DNA of 62,346 nt, taken from assembly GCA_026391075.1 (NCBI GenBank), contig JAPLES010000003.1, positions 1 through 62,346 on the forward strand, in the 5' to 3' direction. This stretch comes from Bacteroidota bacterium (GTDB lineage Bacteria > Bacteroidota > Bacteroidia > Chitinophagales > LD1). The notes beneath the pieces are model-generated. The model saw only the letters and a list, made by a program, of their open reading frames with translations, searched no databases and was not told where the DNA came from. The position numbers and the translations under genes are program-made. Positions 43,716 through 52,895 of the stretch are shown one piece after another (positions within the stretch are counted from its first letter, which is position 1; every line of letters begins with the position of its first letter).

Positions 43716-44484
43716 ATGAAATTTTTTACTGCCGTGCCTTTTACCAATGCCGAAGAAACTGTTCGGAATATTAAATCTGCCCTAGCAACCACTAAAGTGG
43801 TTCAACTGCTTTCGGCACCACCTGAAATTGATATGAAAATATTTTTTGAAGGGCTAGCTGACAGTATCGGAAATTATTATGACGTGAACGAAGATTTAGA
43901 AACAGGCGGTATTCAGGAAGGAAGATGGATTGATATTACTTACGACCCAAATGTGCCTAACCGGTACCGCTCTAGCAACACCCGCCAACCTTTGCATACC
44001 GATGCTTCCTATTATCCCATTGACAATAACATTCAATATTTCTATTGCGCCTCGCACGCGTATTTAGGCGGAGCTACTACTTTCATTGATACAAAATTGG
44101 TGGTAGAGTCTATGCTGGTAGATGGCCGCGAAGATTTGTTGAATCGTTTACAACATACGCCTGTTCACTTTTCAAAATTTGTACGTAACCAAACCTATCT
44201 TAATGAAAGATGGTGACGACTGGCGCGTAAATTTTAATTACTACTGTCTCGACAAAAATATTTCACCTGAAGTGAAAGCACTAGCAGACGAGTTTTTTGA
44301 ATTTCTTGAAACCAGAATTCAGAACGCTGGGTTATTTACACCCGTAAATTTGCAAACGCGCGAAGCCGTTTTTTTTCACGATGAGAAAGTAATGCACGGT
44401 CGCAATGCATTTTTTGCACGTACCCCTGCTGAGCGCAGCTTAATCAAAGGCACCATTATAGAATGGGAGAACAGACTAAGTTGA
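43716..44484 (+). pseudogene. TauD/TfdA-like Fe(II)/2-oxoglutarate dioxygenase gene with a frameshift
   Basis: Two overlapping frames give one dioxygenase of about 255 residues. The first (43716-44216) holds the metal-binding H94 and D96 in QPLHTDASYY and ends NQTYLNERW-stop. The second (readable from about 44206 to 44484) continues KDGDDWRVNFNYYC and carries the distal histidine in KVMHGRNAFFARTP and the arginine region RSLIKGTIIEW. The switch is within AATGAAAGATGG at 44202-44213: removing one A restores LNE-DGDDW. This is a single-base insertion, a real disabling mutation or a sequencing or assembly error. Intact relatives (TauD/SyrP) hydroxylate small substrates. The end overlaps the aldo/keto reductase start by 22 bases, so the pair was translationally coupled. 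Confidence 0.82.
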
Positions 44485-45413
44485 ACTTGAAACACGCCAT
44501 TGGTTTTGGCACCTGGCAGCTAGGAGGCGAAACACAATTCGGCAATAGACAAACCGGTTGGGGAAAAATTGATGAGCCCGAAGCTATACAGGCAATTCAT
44601 CATGCACTCGAAAACGGAATCGAATTTTTTGATACAGCCGATGCATACGGCAAGGGAAAATCAGAAATTATTTTGGGAAATGCTTTTAAACAAAAGCAGA
44701 ACTATCATCCACTTGTTTGCACAAAAATTGGTTCGCGTTGGGATTTGGATGGAAGTTTTTACCAAGATTTTTCTCCTGCTTGGATTGAACAAGCGGTTCT
44801 CGCTTCTTTAAAAAGATTGCAGCTTGAAAGTATTGACACAGTTCTGCTTCATAGTCCCGATGTAAATTTTGATTGGCAGAATTACGACTTATCCCTCTTC
44901 GAAAAACTGATCGAGCGCGGAATAATTAATCGCTACGGGGTAAGTATAAAATCTGCGGGTGCCATTCCTGAAATTCAGAAACAAAAAGTAGGTTCTGTAA
45001 TTGAAGCCATTTTCAATGTTATAGATAGACGATTGAAAATTTTTGCCGATAATAGTTTTGATTTCATTGCGCGTGTTCCACTATGCTCAGGTTTTTTGAC
45101 GCAGAAAATATTTTCCGAAACTCCGAATTTTAGCAGTACAGATATCCGCCAATACATTCCCGAAGCTGACAAAAATTGGCTGGTAGAAAATATTCGGCAA
45201 TTAAATTTTCTTAATGAACTAGAAGGTGGTATCGAAGTTTCTGCTTTGCGGTTTTGTTTATCCCATCCATTTGTGCGCGTGTGCATACCGGGTATGTATA
45301 AGACAAAGCATGTGGATAGTGCGCTTAAAGCAATTGAGTTGGGAAAACTTTCGGAAGAAATAATTTTAAAGGTGGAAGAAACGATGCAGCATTTACCGCC
45401 TGGATGGAGATGA
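44463..45413 (+). CDS. Aldo/keto reductase
   Basis: 316 residues with the AKR catalytic tetrad visible: D57 and Y62 in FFDTADAYGKGKSE, K88 in CTKIG and H130 in LLHSPD. The start GFGTWQLGGETQFGNRQTGWG resembles AKRs of polysaccharide and secondary-metabolite clusters; SALRFCLSHPFVRVCIPGM near 260-278 is the NADPH-binding region. It would reduce a carbonyl with NAD(P)H. Its start lies inside the end of the dioxygenase gene (22-base overlap), suggesting that the two enzymes act on the same compound, perhaps a sugar or an amino-acid-like decoration. It ends 4 bases before the convergent GT2. Confidence 0.87.
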   Translation: MGEQTKLNLKHAIGFGTWQLGGETQFGNRQTGWGKIDEPEAIQAIHHALENGIEFFDTADAYGKGKSEIILGNAFKQKQNYHPLVCTKIGSRWDLDGSFYQDFSPAWIEQAVLASLKRLQLESIDTVLLHSPDVNFDWQNYDLSLFEKLIERGIINRYGVSIKSAGAIPEIQKQKVGSVIEAIFNVIDRRLKIFADNSFDFIARVPLCSGFLTQKIFSETPNFSSTDIRQYIPEADKNWLVENIRQLNFLNELEGGIEVSALRFCLSHPFVRVCIPGMYKTKHVDSALKAIELGKLSEEIILKVEETMQHLPPGWR

Positions 45414-45417
45414 TTTT

Positions 45418-46428
45418 TTAGTTGCGATTCAGCACGTTCACATTTTTGTAAACCGTTTCAAACACCTGCGAATACTTTTCTTTTAATCGCCACAATTCAC
45501 TAATCTCTCCACGCATTCCGTAGTAACGCAACACACCTTCGTTACCTTCTTCATTAAACTTGCCAAAGACTGAAGGATAAAACTTAACCAAAGTTTTTAT
45601 GCGATGAATCAGCGTATCTAACCAAAAAGGCAATCGCAAATTTTGATTTGGTACTTGATAATTTGCCTCCACATACTTATAGGCGTGTGTGTAAATATTT
45701 GTACGCCCAAAACCGAAGTGCAGTTTTTTTAAATAGTCCCAACTCATTCTACCCGTTGTCATCAGGTGTTTGAATTTTAAATCGCGGCTGTACCAAACTT
45801 CTTTTCCAAAGTAACGCGCCAAATAGCACCACTCCGTATCGCCACCCGAAATTAGTTGCCCGCCACTTCTGTCGGAAAGTACATTTTGAATTCCCGAAGT
45901 AAAAAGTTGCTGAAGAAAAGATTTGCGAACTGTAAATCCTGCACCGTACACCTCTGTAACTTTCGATAAACTTTCTTTTGAAAAAGATTGATCACCAACA
46001 GCGAAATTTTTTTCCGATTTTTTGAACCAAACGGGTTCAATGGTTTCAAAAACAGCTTCGCCCATTCCACCTAGAATAGCAATTTTTTCATTGGCATTCA
46101 TGATTTCAAATGCGCGTTGCACATAATTTTGTGTCAGCCAATTATCATCATCACAATAAAGCAGGTAATCGAATTTCGAAACCGAAAAACCTTTTCGCCT
46201 GGCACTGGAAAGCCCTGCGGTAGTTTCTTTTACTACTTGAAATTGTATGGAGGAAGTTTGAAGAATTTCCTTGGCAAGTTCAAAGGTGTTATCCGTTGAA
46301 GCATTATCAACTATCACCAATTCCCAAGGGAAATTGTTTGTTTTTTGTTGAACCACATGACCTATAGTTTCGTGCAAACGGGCAACGCTATTATAACAAC
46401 AAACAACAATGGAAACACCGGCACTCAT
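45418..46428 (-). CDS. Glycosyltransferase family 2
   Basis: 336 residues. The start MSAGVSIVVCCYNSVARLHETI and WELVIVDNASTDNT (about 35-48) give the nucleotide-binding part; LLYCDDDNWL (about 88-97) is the DxD motif; SGGDTEWCYLARYFGKEVWYSRDLKFKHLM (about 193-222) is the acceptor-side ED-like region. It is of the type with a long C-terminal extension (about 250-336). It is the last gene of a leftward unit and its start overlaps the upstream GT2 by four bases (ATGA), so translation is coupled. Confidence 0.9.
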   Translation of the reverse strand: MSAGVSIVVCCYNSVARLHETIGHVVQQKTNNFPWELVIVDNASTDNTFELAKEILQTSSIQFQVVKETTAGLSSARRKGFSVSKFDYLLYCDDDNWLTQNYVQRAFEIMNANEKIAILGGMGEAVFETIEPVWFKKSEKNFAVGDQSFSKESLSKVTEVYGAGFTVRKSFLQQLFTSGIQNVLSDRSGGQLISGGDTEWCYLARYFGKEVWYSRDLKFKHLMTTGRMSWDYLKKLHFGFGRTNIYTHAYKYVEANYQVPNQNLRLPFWLDTLIHRIKTLVKFYPSVFGKFNEEGNEGVLRYYGMRGEISELWRLKEKYSQVFETVYKNVNVLNRN

Positions 46429-47378
46429 TTTTTTGCTTTAAATAGTTTTTGATACAAAACATAAATTGGTTGGGGTAAATAATTATTGATGATATATCCC
46501 TTTACCAAATCAATGTGTTTTGCAGGCCGAAGAAAAACTAATTCGCGAAGTGCTCGTTTATAAGTTTCGGACTCGGGCTGGTTTCCTTTTAGTAGACGGA
46601 GATAGACTGTTTCGAGTCTATCGGCAAGTTCATTTTTAAATTTTCCATTGGTAAATGCGTTAAAATTGTTGAGAACAAAAATCATATCGAATTCAAACGC
46701 ATTTTGTTTAGTGCGCCAATTAATAAATGAAATACCTCCCGTATGTAAGCGATACGCACTCATCACCTCTGCCATATAAAAACACGGTGCTTTAGAAATC
46801 AACAAAAGATAAACCAAAAAGTCGATGCACTTTACACGCATATCAGCCCAATGCGGAAACTGATGAATTACATTTTTTCTAAAAACTACAGAGCCAGTTT
46901 GAACAAAGCCAGCACTTCGCAAATATTGTTGCAGCGTAAAAGCAGCACTGTTGGGTAGGTGCAAAAATCCATCTTTTTTAGGCACGCCTTCCTCAAATAT
47001 TGGTGCTACATCATGAGCTACAAAAGAATACTGCGGGTTATTGTCAAGAAAATCTACCTGTTTCTGTAGTTTTTTTTTATCCATCCAGTAATCATCGCCT
47101 TCGAGTAAGGCTATATATTCTCCTTTACAAGCAGTTATACTCTGCACCCAATTTAGGGTCATGCCCACATTCTTCTCTATCCTATGTAAACGAATTCTTT
47201 CAGGATATTTTGTTGCGTATTCTTTTACTATTTCTGCCGTGCCATCGGTTGAACAGTCATCGCTAACCAGTATCTCCCAATCAAAACTGCACTGTTGCAT
47301 CAACGCACTATCCAATGCCTGCCGCACAAAATTTGCATGGTTATAGGTAATAAAACAAACACTCAATTTCTGCAACAT
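46425..47378 (-). CDS. Glycosyltransferase family 2
   Basis: 317 residues. GT-A motifs: SVCFITYNHANFVRQALDSAL at the N-terminus, ILVSDDCSTDGTAEIV (about 35-50) and IALLEGDDYWMDKKKL (about 88-103, with DDY at the metal site). The C-terminal portion (AYRLHTGGISF near 225-235) is the HxxG segment of WcaA-like GT2 enzymes. It overlaps the next gene by four bases and lies 5 bases after the formyltransferase gene, so it belongs to the long leftward transcription unit. Confidence 0.9.
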   Translation of the reverse strand: MLQKLSVCFITYNHANFVRQALDSALMQQCSFDWEILVSDDCSTDGTAEIVKEYATKYPERIRLHRIEKNVGMTLNWVQSITACKGEYIALLEGDDYWMDKKKLQKQVDFLDNNPQYSFVAHDVAPIFEEGVPKKDGFLHLPNSAAFTLQQYLRSAGFVQTGSVVFRKNVIHQFPHWADMRVKCIDFLVYLLLISKAPCFYMAEVMSAYRLHTGGISFINWRTKQNAFEFDMIFVLNNFNAFTNGKFKNELADRLETVYLRLLKGNQPESETYKRALRELVFLRPAKHIDLVKGYIINNYLPQPIYVLYQKLFKAKK

Positions 47379-47383
47379 AAATT

Positions 47384-48124
47384 CTATTTCTGTTTTTCCT
47401 CTTTTTCAAGGTTGATGCTTACATAAATTTTTTCGCCTGTTTCGGGATGCTCGAACCACGCATTTTTGTAGTCTCCATGAGTAAGAGCGCGCAAACGATG
47501 AATAGCCTGTCCCATGGTTACTGCTTCACTTAAATCTAAATGACATAAGGCATTAAAATCTTTTTTGAGATTCACATTTCCCTCAACGGTGGGAGAAACT
47601 ATTGTATAGGTGTTGTTTAAAATGGTGGGAAGAAACTCTTCCAGTAACATAATTTCTGCTTGCACAATTTTGTTGTAAATATCCATAGAGGTTTCCCATA
47701 TTTCCCCGCTTATCTTCCTTTGGGCTATAATGCCGCCATGGTCTAAGAGCTCATCAATTTCATGAATAGTAGCTCCGAACGGCATTCCATTTAGAATGGA
47801 AAACACTTGTGGAAACCAACCTCTATTGTAAGGATTAAAACCCGGGTGAACGTTTATGCATTTTACCGCTTTAACTAATGCAGCAGGAAACAATTGTTTG
47901 CAATGCAACGATAAAATTAAATCGTACCTGCCCACCAGCGATTCAACCTCCTCTTTAATACAAATGGATCGCGCTTTTACTTCAAGCCCCTTATTGCTCA
48001 AGAAGTTTTTATTGGTATACGAGTAAGCATAAACCACTTCAGCTTCTTGATATGCTGCAATTAATTTTTGAAAAGCATTACATAACGTAACGTTATCTGA
48101 AACCACCAATACTCTTTTTTTCAT
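47384..48124 (-). CDS. VioF/FdtF-like sugar N-formyltransferase
   Basis: 246 residues from the ATG at 48124, which overlaps the previous gene by four bases (ATGA). The Rossmann-like N-formyltransferase triad is N91 and H93 in CINVHPGFNPYNRGWFPQVFSI and D128 in ELLDHGG. Together with SLHCKQLFP (72-80) and EGNVNLKKDFNALC (about 199-212) this matches enzymes that formylate dTDP-3- or 4-amino-dideoxy sugars (VioF, WlaRD, QdtF), and not PurN or methionyl-tRNA formyltransferase. It would use 10-formyl-THF. A VioA-like aminotransferase at 55921-57012 could provide its substrate. The C-terminal ~50 residues (about 195-246) may be a small dimerisation part. Confidence 0.85.
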   Translation of the reverse strand: MKKRVLVVSDNVTLCNAFQKLIAAYQEAEVVYAYSYTNKNFLSNKGLEVKARSICIKEEVESLVGRYDLILSLHCKQLFPAALVKAVKCINVHPGFNPYNRGWFPQVFSILNGMPFGATIHEIDELLDHGGIIAQRKISGEIWETSMDIYNKIVQAEIMLLEEFLPTILNNTYTIVSPTVEGNVNLKKDFNALCHLDLSEAVTMGQAIHRLRALTHGDYKNAWFEHPETGEKIYVSINLEKEEKQK

Positions 48125-49185
48125 GGCGCAATATTTAGTTCGGTAAATTTTTGTTGCAGGGCTTTTGTATAAATTCTGGAACAGGGTTCTGTTACATGCC
48201 ACAAATCAAAAGAGTATTCGAGTTTATAAAAATCGGGATACTCATTAGCATCGGCAAGTTCTATTCTGTTTTGAGCGGGAAGGGAAAAGTAAACCGGAAG
48301 TAAATCCTTATAGTACCCAGGCGATAACCTAGGAGGCAAAATAAAAACTAGGTTGATTTTTTGTGCATCCGCTTTTTGCAGCATCGTTGTCACCATTTTT
48401 TTGTAGGTGCTATTAATTTTTGCTTGGTGCAAGAAATTGTTGTTGGCAAAAAGTTGCTTAGCCGCTTTCGTATTTCTCAATAACTCAGGTTTTTTTTCTT
48501 CCAAAAATTTTAGTCGAGAATTTATGCGGGTTTGATTAAGCAAGGCAGTTTCATTTTCGTCCTCTTTTACTATAAGCGGTGAAAACCCCGTGATTGTCGT
48601 TGTATCCTTTCTCAATTTTTGCTTTTGAATGAATTGATAAGCGTCTTGAAGCAATCCGATTTTAAATTCACTTTCGACCAGATGCACCAGGTCAAATTGT
48701 ACTAGTTCTGCTTTATACACCCAATCATAATTAGATGCGAGCGTTAAAGGCAAAGTATATTGGTATTGACCAAAGCCGAAAAAAGATTTTCTTCTAAGGC
48801 TGTGTAACTGCCCCATATCGAAATTGTCAATAAAATCTAATTCAACCAAAATGTTTTTAAGCGATACGGGTTTACGCTGCATGACAGCGTTATACAGGGA
48901 AAAAATTTCAACAGGAGTTGCTCCGTCTAAGCCGTAGTTAAACGAGTGGGTTGAGAGCGATTTTTCACTATTTAAGGAATCAAAAAGGGCATTGTCAATT
49001 TGGTGTGCGGTTAAACTAGAACCCAAAAAAACAGTGTTGAAATTTTCTGAATGATTTTCATAAAAAAATTGCTTCTTATAATCTACACCCCATAAAAGTG
49101 GAAGTTTTAAAAAAAGGAAGAGGGCATTGTTGGCGAGCCAAACAAAAGTTAAGAGCAGTATTATTTTGAAAAACAGTTTAGTCAT
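48121..49185 (-). CDS. SGNH-like protein, putative O-acylation partner (copy 1)
   Basis: 354 residues. It has one N-terminal hydrophobic anchor (about 5-28, FFKIILLLTFVWLANNALFLF) and an extracytoplasmic domain. The possible nucleophile loop is VFLGSSLTA (53-60, G-S-S with S57), and SFDLWHV near 330 gives a DxxH pair, so the SGNH triad could be complete. It is similar in layout to the gene at 49263-50300 and lies beside the MBOAT gene, as AlgJ/AlgX- or DltD-like partners do. It therefore probably takes acyl groups passed across the membrane and adds them to the polysaccharide. It overlaps the formyltransferase gene by four bases. Sequence identity to a named family is not evident. Confidence 0.65.
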   Translation of the reverse strand: MTKLFFKIILLLTFVWLANNALFLFLKLPLLWGVDYKKQFFYENHSENFNTVFLGSSLTAHQIDNALFDSLNSEKSLSTHSFNYGLDGATPVEIFSLYNAVMQRKPVSLKNILVELDFIDNFDMGQLHSLRRKSFFGFGQYQYTLPLTLASNYDWVYKAELVQFDLVHLVESEFKIGLLQDAYQFIQKQKLRKDTTTITGFSPLIVKEDENETALLNQTRINSRLKFLEEKKPELLRNTKAAKQLFANNNFLHQAKINSTYKKMVTTMLQKADAQKINLVFILPPRLSPGYYKDLLPVYFSLPAQNRIELADANEYPDFYKLEYSFDLWHVTEPCSRIYTKALQQKFTELNIAP

Positions 49186-49262
49186 TTTTCATTTTTGTGA
49201 TTTGCGAAAAACTACCTGCGTGAAACAAACGAAATAAGATTTTTCTCAAAAGGCTGTACATT

Positions 49263-50300
49263 TTAATCATTCTTGCTTTTCAGCTTTACAAAAGCTGTGG
49301 CCAATTTGCGCGTAAAAATTTCTGCGCCTTCTTTGTTTAAATGACCCGCATCAAAACTATATCTCATTTCATAAAATTCGGGCACCTGGATACCCTGGGC
49401 TAAATTTATTTTTTGGGGGCTTGCAATATTTTCGAAAATCGGAATTGTGTTGGCGTATTGCACCTCGCGCATTCGAGGAGGCAGCAGCACAAAAACTTCA
49501 ATTCCCATTTTATGAAGACGAGAAATGAGACTAGTTAATTTAATCAAGTGAGCAGAGACAAGTTTAGTGCGCACTGTTTTGTTAAACACGTTTGTGCTAT
49601 ATCTACTTCGCGTTTCATTGATGCTCGTGTCTTTTAAAAAAGCATTTCTTTTTTCCAACAAAGCTTCGGGGTTCATTTTTTCTTCCTCAGCCGGAACAAA
49701 CCCAGTTGAGTTTTCGCCCAAAACCAATGAATTGGGTGCGGCAATTTTGAACTGCCAAACATCTTTTAGCATGTCAAACTTCAACAGCTGCTCAATAAAT
49801 GGTATGGTATTAAAGAACAAACCTTTTATCCTTTCTCTAAATCCATAGTTGGATTGCACAATGCACTTAATAGTAAACCACCAGTCCGATAAACTTAACC
49901 AGTACTTTTCGTTGATAGTGTGCATGTTTTCGGTTGAGCCAATATCAAAATCGGCAAGTTCGAGAAAAACATATTTCAAATGAGCCTCACGAGTGCCGAT
50001 AATTTTATCGAGATAATAGTAGACCTGGGCGGCCGAAATTCCAATTACTCCAAAGTTGAACGATTGTGTTTCGTGGTTCGTAATTGAATCGAACAGCACT
50101 GGGTTTATTTGCCTAAAAGTACGGCTTGTGCCTACAAAAATTGTGTTGTACTGAGTCTGGCTTTTTCTCCAATACATTTCTTTGTTGTAAAAACTTGAAT
50201 TGCCCCAACTGAAAGGAAGTTGAAAAAATTGAAAGACAGCTCCGTTTATAACACCCACCAAACTCAGCAGTATTGCTATTTTAATTCCAAGTTTTATCAT
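49263..50300 (-). CDS. SGNH-like protein, putative O-acylation partner (copy 2)
   Basis: 345 residues, with a single N-terminal membrane anchor (about 5-28) and the same layout as copy 1: IFVGTSRTF (54-62, GTS with S59), a conserved middle segment with LELADFDIGSTEN, LPPRMREVQYANTIPIF near 275-290, and SFDAGHLNKEGAEIFTRKL near 320-338 with the DxxH pair. The two copies share the plan and some motifs (LPPR, SFDxxH) but are well diverged, so the duplication is old. It lies 2 bases after the MBOAT gene, indicating a direct functional pair. Either copy may be the true acyl acceptor or transferase; the roles may be divided. Confidence 0.7.
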   Translation of the reverse strand: MIKLGIKIAILLSLVGVINGAVFQFFQLPFSWGNSSFYNKEMYWRKSQTQYNTIFVGTSRTFRQINPVLFDSITNHETQSFNFGVIGISAAQVYYYLDKIIGTREAHLKYVFLELADFDIGSTENMHTINEKYWLSLSDWWFTIKCIVQSNYGFRERIKGLFFNTIPFIEQLLKFDMLKDVWQFKIAAPNSLVLGENSTGFVPAEEEKMNPEALLEKRNAFLKDTSINETRSRYSTNVFNKTVRTKLVSAHLIKLTSLISRLHKMGIEVFVLLPPRMREVQYANTIPIFENIASPQKINLAQGIQVPEFYEMRYSFDAGHLNKEGAEIFTRKLATAFVKLKSKND

Positions 50301-50302
50301 CC

Positions 50303-51748
50303 TTAAAATTGGAAATAAATAAACTGGTGATCGCCAAACATTCCGAAATTAATAACGAACAACACGAAGAGTATATAAATCGTCCATCGTGTAAAAAGAG
50401 TAAGTTGGTTTAGAACAAAGTTCAAATCGCCTTTGCGCAAGAACCAGTGTACCATTTCCATAATTCCAATGAATATAAAGCACAACACAAAATTGTAAGC
50501 ATCGGTGCCAAGGATATGCATGCCCAATTGGGTCTTCGAAATTTGCAAACTGTTTTTGATAATTGTGATGGCATCAGTAAAACTGGCTGCTCTAAAAAAA
50601 ATCCAGGCAAAGGTAGCCAGCACAAAGGTAGAGGAAACTTGTACCAATTTGTTGAGCAAGGGAAAGTGGCCCAAGCCTAACCGGGCACCTAACTTCCCTC
50701 TGAATTTTTTCGTGAACTCTCCAAACACCAGGTAAGCACCATGTAGCGACCCCCAAATAACAAAGGTCCAATTGGCACCATGCCACAAGCCGCTAATCAT
50801 AAACGTAATGAATTGATTGAAGTAAGTGCGTGGCTTAGAAACTCGGTTTCCACCTAACGAAATGTAGAGATAATCGCGAAACCAGGTGGAGAGTGAAATG
50901 TGCCAGCGTTTCCAAAACTCAGAAATTGATTTCGAAAAATAGGGTCGGTTGAAATTCACCATTAAATCAAAGCCCATAACTTTTGCCGAGCCAAGTGCTA
51001 TGTCAGAATACCCACTGAAATCGCAGAAAATTTGAAAGGAAAAAAATATAGTGGCAAGAATGGTTTGGAATCCGTGGTACTCATTCGGATGATTATAAAC
51101 CGGATCAACAAACAGCGTGAGCCGGTCGGCAATTACAACTTTTTTAAACATACCCCAAAGCATTAATCGTAAACCCTCCACCACACGTGCATAATCAAAA
51201 ACATGTTTTTCATAAAACTGGTGCAACATATTTTGCGGCCGCTCAATAGGACCTGCCACTAACTGCGGATAAAACATGACATACAGCGCGTAAATTCCAA
51301 AATGACGTTCGGCTTTTTGATTGCCTCTGTACACTTCAATAGTATAGCTCATGGCCTGAAACGTGTGAAACGAAAGACCAATTGGCAATAAAATACTTAG
51401 GTAAGGTATTGGATTAGTAGAGCCAAAAAAAGTGCACAACCCCGATAAATTTCCATTGAGAAAGTTGAAGTACTTGAACACCGCAAGCACGCCAATATTT
51501 GCGATTAAACTGGCAATGAGCCACCATTTTTTTCGTTGCGCATTTTTTTCGTTCTCTAATAAAATGCCCGCGAAGTAGTCGATGATAATGGTAAAAAAAA
51601 GAATGAGAATGTAGACCGCTTTAAAGAACATATAGAAGTAACAACTGGCAGCTAACAACCATGCCCAGCGCGCGCGGTGCGGCAACAAAAAATAAATAAT
51701 TGTTACCAGCGGAAAAAAAATCAAAAAAGTGAGGGAGTTGAAAAGCAT
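50303..51748 (-). CDS. MBOAT family O-acyltransferase
   Basis: 481 residues, about ten to twelve membrane segments. The start MLFNSLTFLIFFPLVTIIYFLLPHR and the middle segment FCDFSGYSDIALGSAKVMGF are characteristic of AlgI/DltB-like MBOAT enzymes. H323 in MISGLWHGANWTF is the invariant catalytic histidine, and FWKRWHISLSTWFRDYLYISLGGNR precedes it. The enzyme moves acyl (often acetyl) groups across the inner membrane for O-acylation of exported polysaccharide. It is upstream of two SGNH-like genes, forming the usual MBOAT-SGNH pair in duplicate. It follows the epimerase gene by 13 bases. Confidence 0.92.
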   Translation of the reverse strand: MLFNSLTFLIFFPLVTIIYFLLPHRARWAWLLAASCYFYMFFKAVYILILFFTIIIDYFAGILLENEKNAQRKKWWLIASLIANIGVLAVFKYFNFLNGNLSGLCTFFGSTNPIPYLSILLPIGLSFHTFQAMSYTIEVYRGNQKAERHFGIYALYVMFYPQLVAGPIERPQNMLHQFYEKHVFDYARVVEGLRLMLWGMFKKVVIADRLTLFVDPVYNHPNEYHGFQTILATIFFSFQIFCDFSGYSDIALGSAKVMGFDLMVNFNRPYFSKSISEFWKRWHISLSTWFRDYLYISLGGNRVSKPRTYFNQFITFMISGLWHGANWTFVIWGSLHGAYLVFGEFTKKFRGKLGARLGLGHFPLLNKLVQVSSTFVLATFAWIFFRAASFTDAITIIKNSLQISKTQLGMHILGTDAYNFVLCFIFIGIMEMVHWFLRKGDLNFVLNQLTLFTRWTIYILFVLFVINFGMFGDHQFIYFQF

Positions 51749-51761
51749 GAATTTTTTTTTG

Positions 51762-52895
51762 TTACTGTTTTAGCAATCCTTTCGAACTTAACTCGGCCAT
51801 GCTTTTTTCGTAATTGTCTTTTTCAATTTGCTGGGTATTTACCCAATCGGCAAATAGTTTGATTCCTGATTCGAAATTTGTTTTAGGCACAAAATTCAAT
51901 TTTGACTTAATTTTTTGAAGTGAAGCAAAGTTATGGCGTATATCACCTATGCGGTAATTGCCAGTGGTTTTTATTTCCACGTTAGAATTGTATAAACGTT
52001 TTAAAGTTTCTGCCACAGTTAAAACAGAAGTTGCCATGCCTGAACCTACATTGAAAATTTCGTTGTTAGCCTCGTGCTTTTCAATTCCTAGAATGGTAGC
52101 ATTAACCACATCATCTACAAAAACAAAATCGCGGCTTTCTAATCCATCTTCAAACACGTTTATGTTGTTGTTGTTTTTTATTTGTGTAGAAAAGATGGAG
52201 AGAATTCCCGTGTAAGGATTTTTAAGCGATTGCCCCGGGCCATAAACATTTTGATAGCGAAAAATAACGAATGGAATTTTTGCCGCTCCGCACATCATGC
52301 TTACATATTGTTCTTGGTTGTACTTGGTAATACCATAGAGGGAGAGAGGATTGATTTTTGAATTTTCATCGGTCGCCACTACCGTTAACTCGTTTCCGGT
52401 TTCGTCAATTGGTTCAAACTTTTTTTGTTGCATTTGCGCCTCATTACGCGATGCTGGATAAATAGCTTCCCCCTTTGCATTTTGATATTTCCCTTCACCA
52501 TAAACCGCGCGTGAAGAAGCGAGCACCACTTTTTCCACCTGGTGCTTTTCGTTCAGTAATACATCGAGCAATGTGCCGGTACCGGTACAATTCACATCAA
52601 TATATTTTTCAACAGAGTACATGGATTGGCCGGTTCCTGTTTCGGCTGCCAGGTGAACAATCACATTTGCCTGCTTCACCGCGTTAACCAAACTTTCTCT
52701 ATCGCGCACATCGGCTTGAATGAATTGAACTTTGTCTTTAATAGAATTGTATAAAGGCGATTGTTCTTTATTACCATGAATTTGTGGGGAAAGATTATCG
52801 AGCACGATTACTTCATAGCCTTTCTGCAAAAGTTGAAGAGAAAGATTTGAACCGATGAAACCGGCACCACCTGTTATTAATATCTTTTTCGTCAT
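51762..52895 (-). CDS. NAD-dependent epimerase, dTDP-L-rhamnose 4-epimerase-like
   Basis: 377 residues, longer than usual SDR epimerases (~320). NAD motif ITGGAGFIGSNLS (about 6-18), then SSRAVYGEGKYQNAKGEAIYPASRNEAQM (about 130-158), an insertion characteristic of the WbiB/Tal-type dTDP-L-rhamnose 4-epimerase subgroup, then LYGITKYNQE (YxxxK). The product would be dTDP-6-deoxy-L-talose, a known O-antigen sugar. It ends in a 20-residue tail (NYEKSMAELSSKGLLKQ) typical of this subgroup. It overlaps the fucosyltransferase gene by one base (TAATG-like junction at 52895), suggesting coupled translation. Confidence 0.78.
   Translation of the reverse strand: MTKKILITGGAGFIGSNLSLQLLQKGYEVIVLDNLSPQIHGNKEQSPLYNSIKDKVQFIQADVRDRESLVNAVKQANVIVHLAAETGTGQSMYSVEKYIDVNCTGTGTLLDVLLNEKHQVEKVVLASSRAVYGEGKYQNAKGEAIYPASRNEAQMQQKKFEPIDETGNELTVVATDENSKINPLSLYGITKYNQEQYVSMMCGAAKIPFVIFRYQNVYGPGQSLKNPYTGILSIFSTQIKNNNNINVFEDGLESRDFVFVDDVVNATILGIEKHEANNEIFNVGSGMATSVLTVAETLKRLYNSNVEIKTTGNYRIGDIRHNFASLQKIKSKLNFVPKTNFESGIKLFADWVNTQQIEKDNYEKSMAELSSKGLLKQ

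Noticed and set aside
43716-44484. Programmed +1 frameshift in the dioxygenase gene
   Set aside because: There is no slippery run or stimulating structure I can see; a one-base insertion or sequence error explains it more simply.
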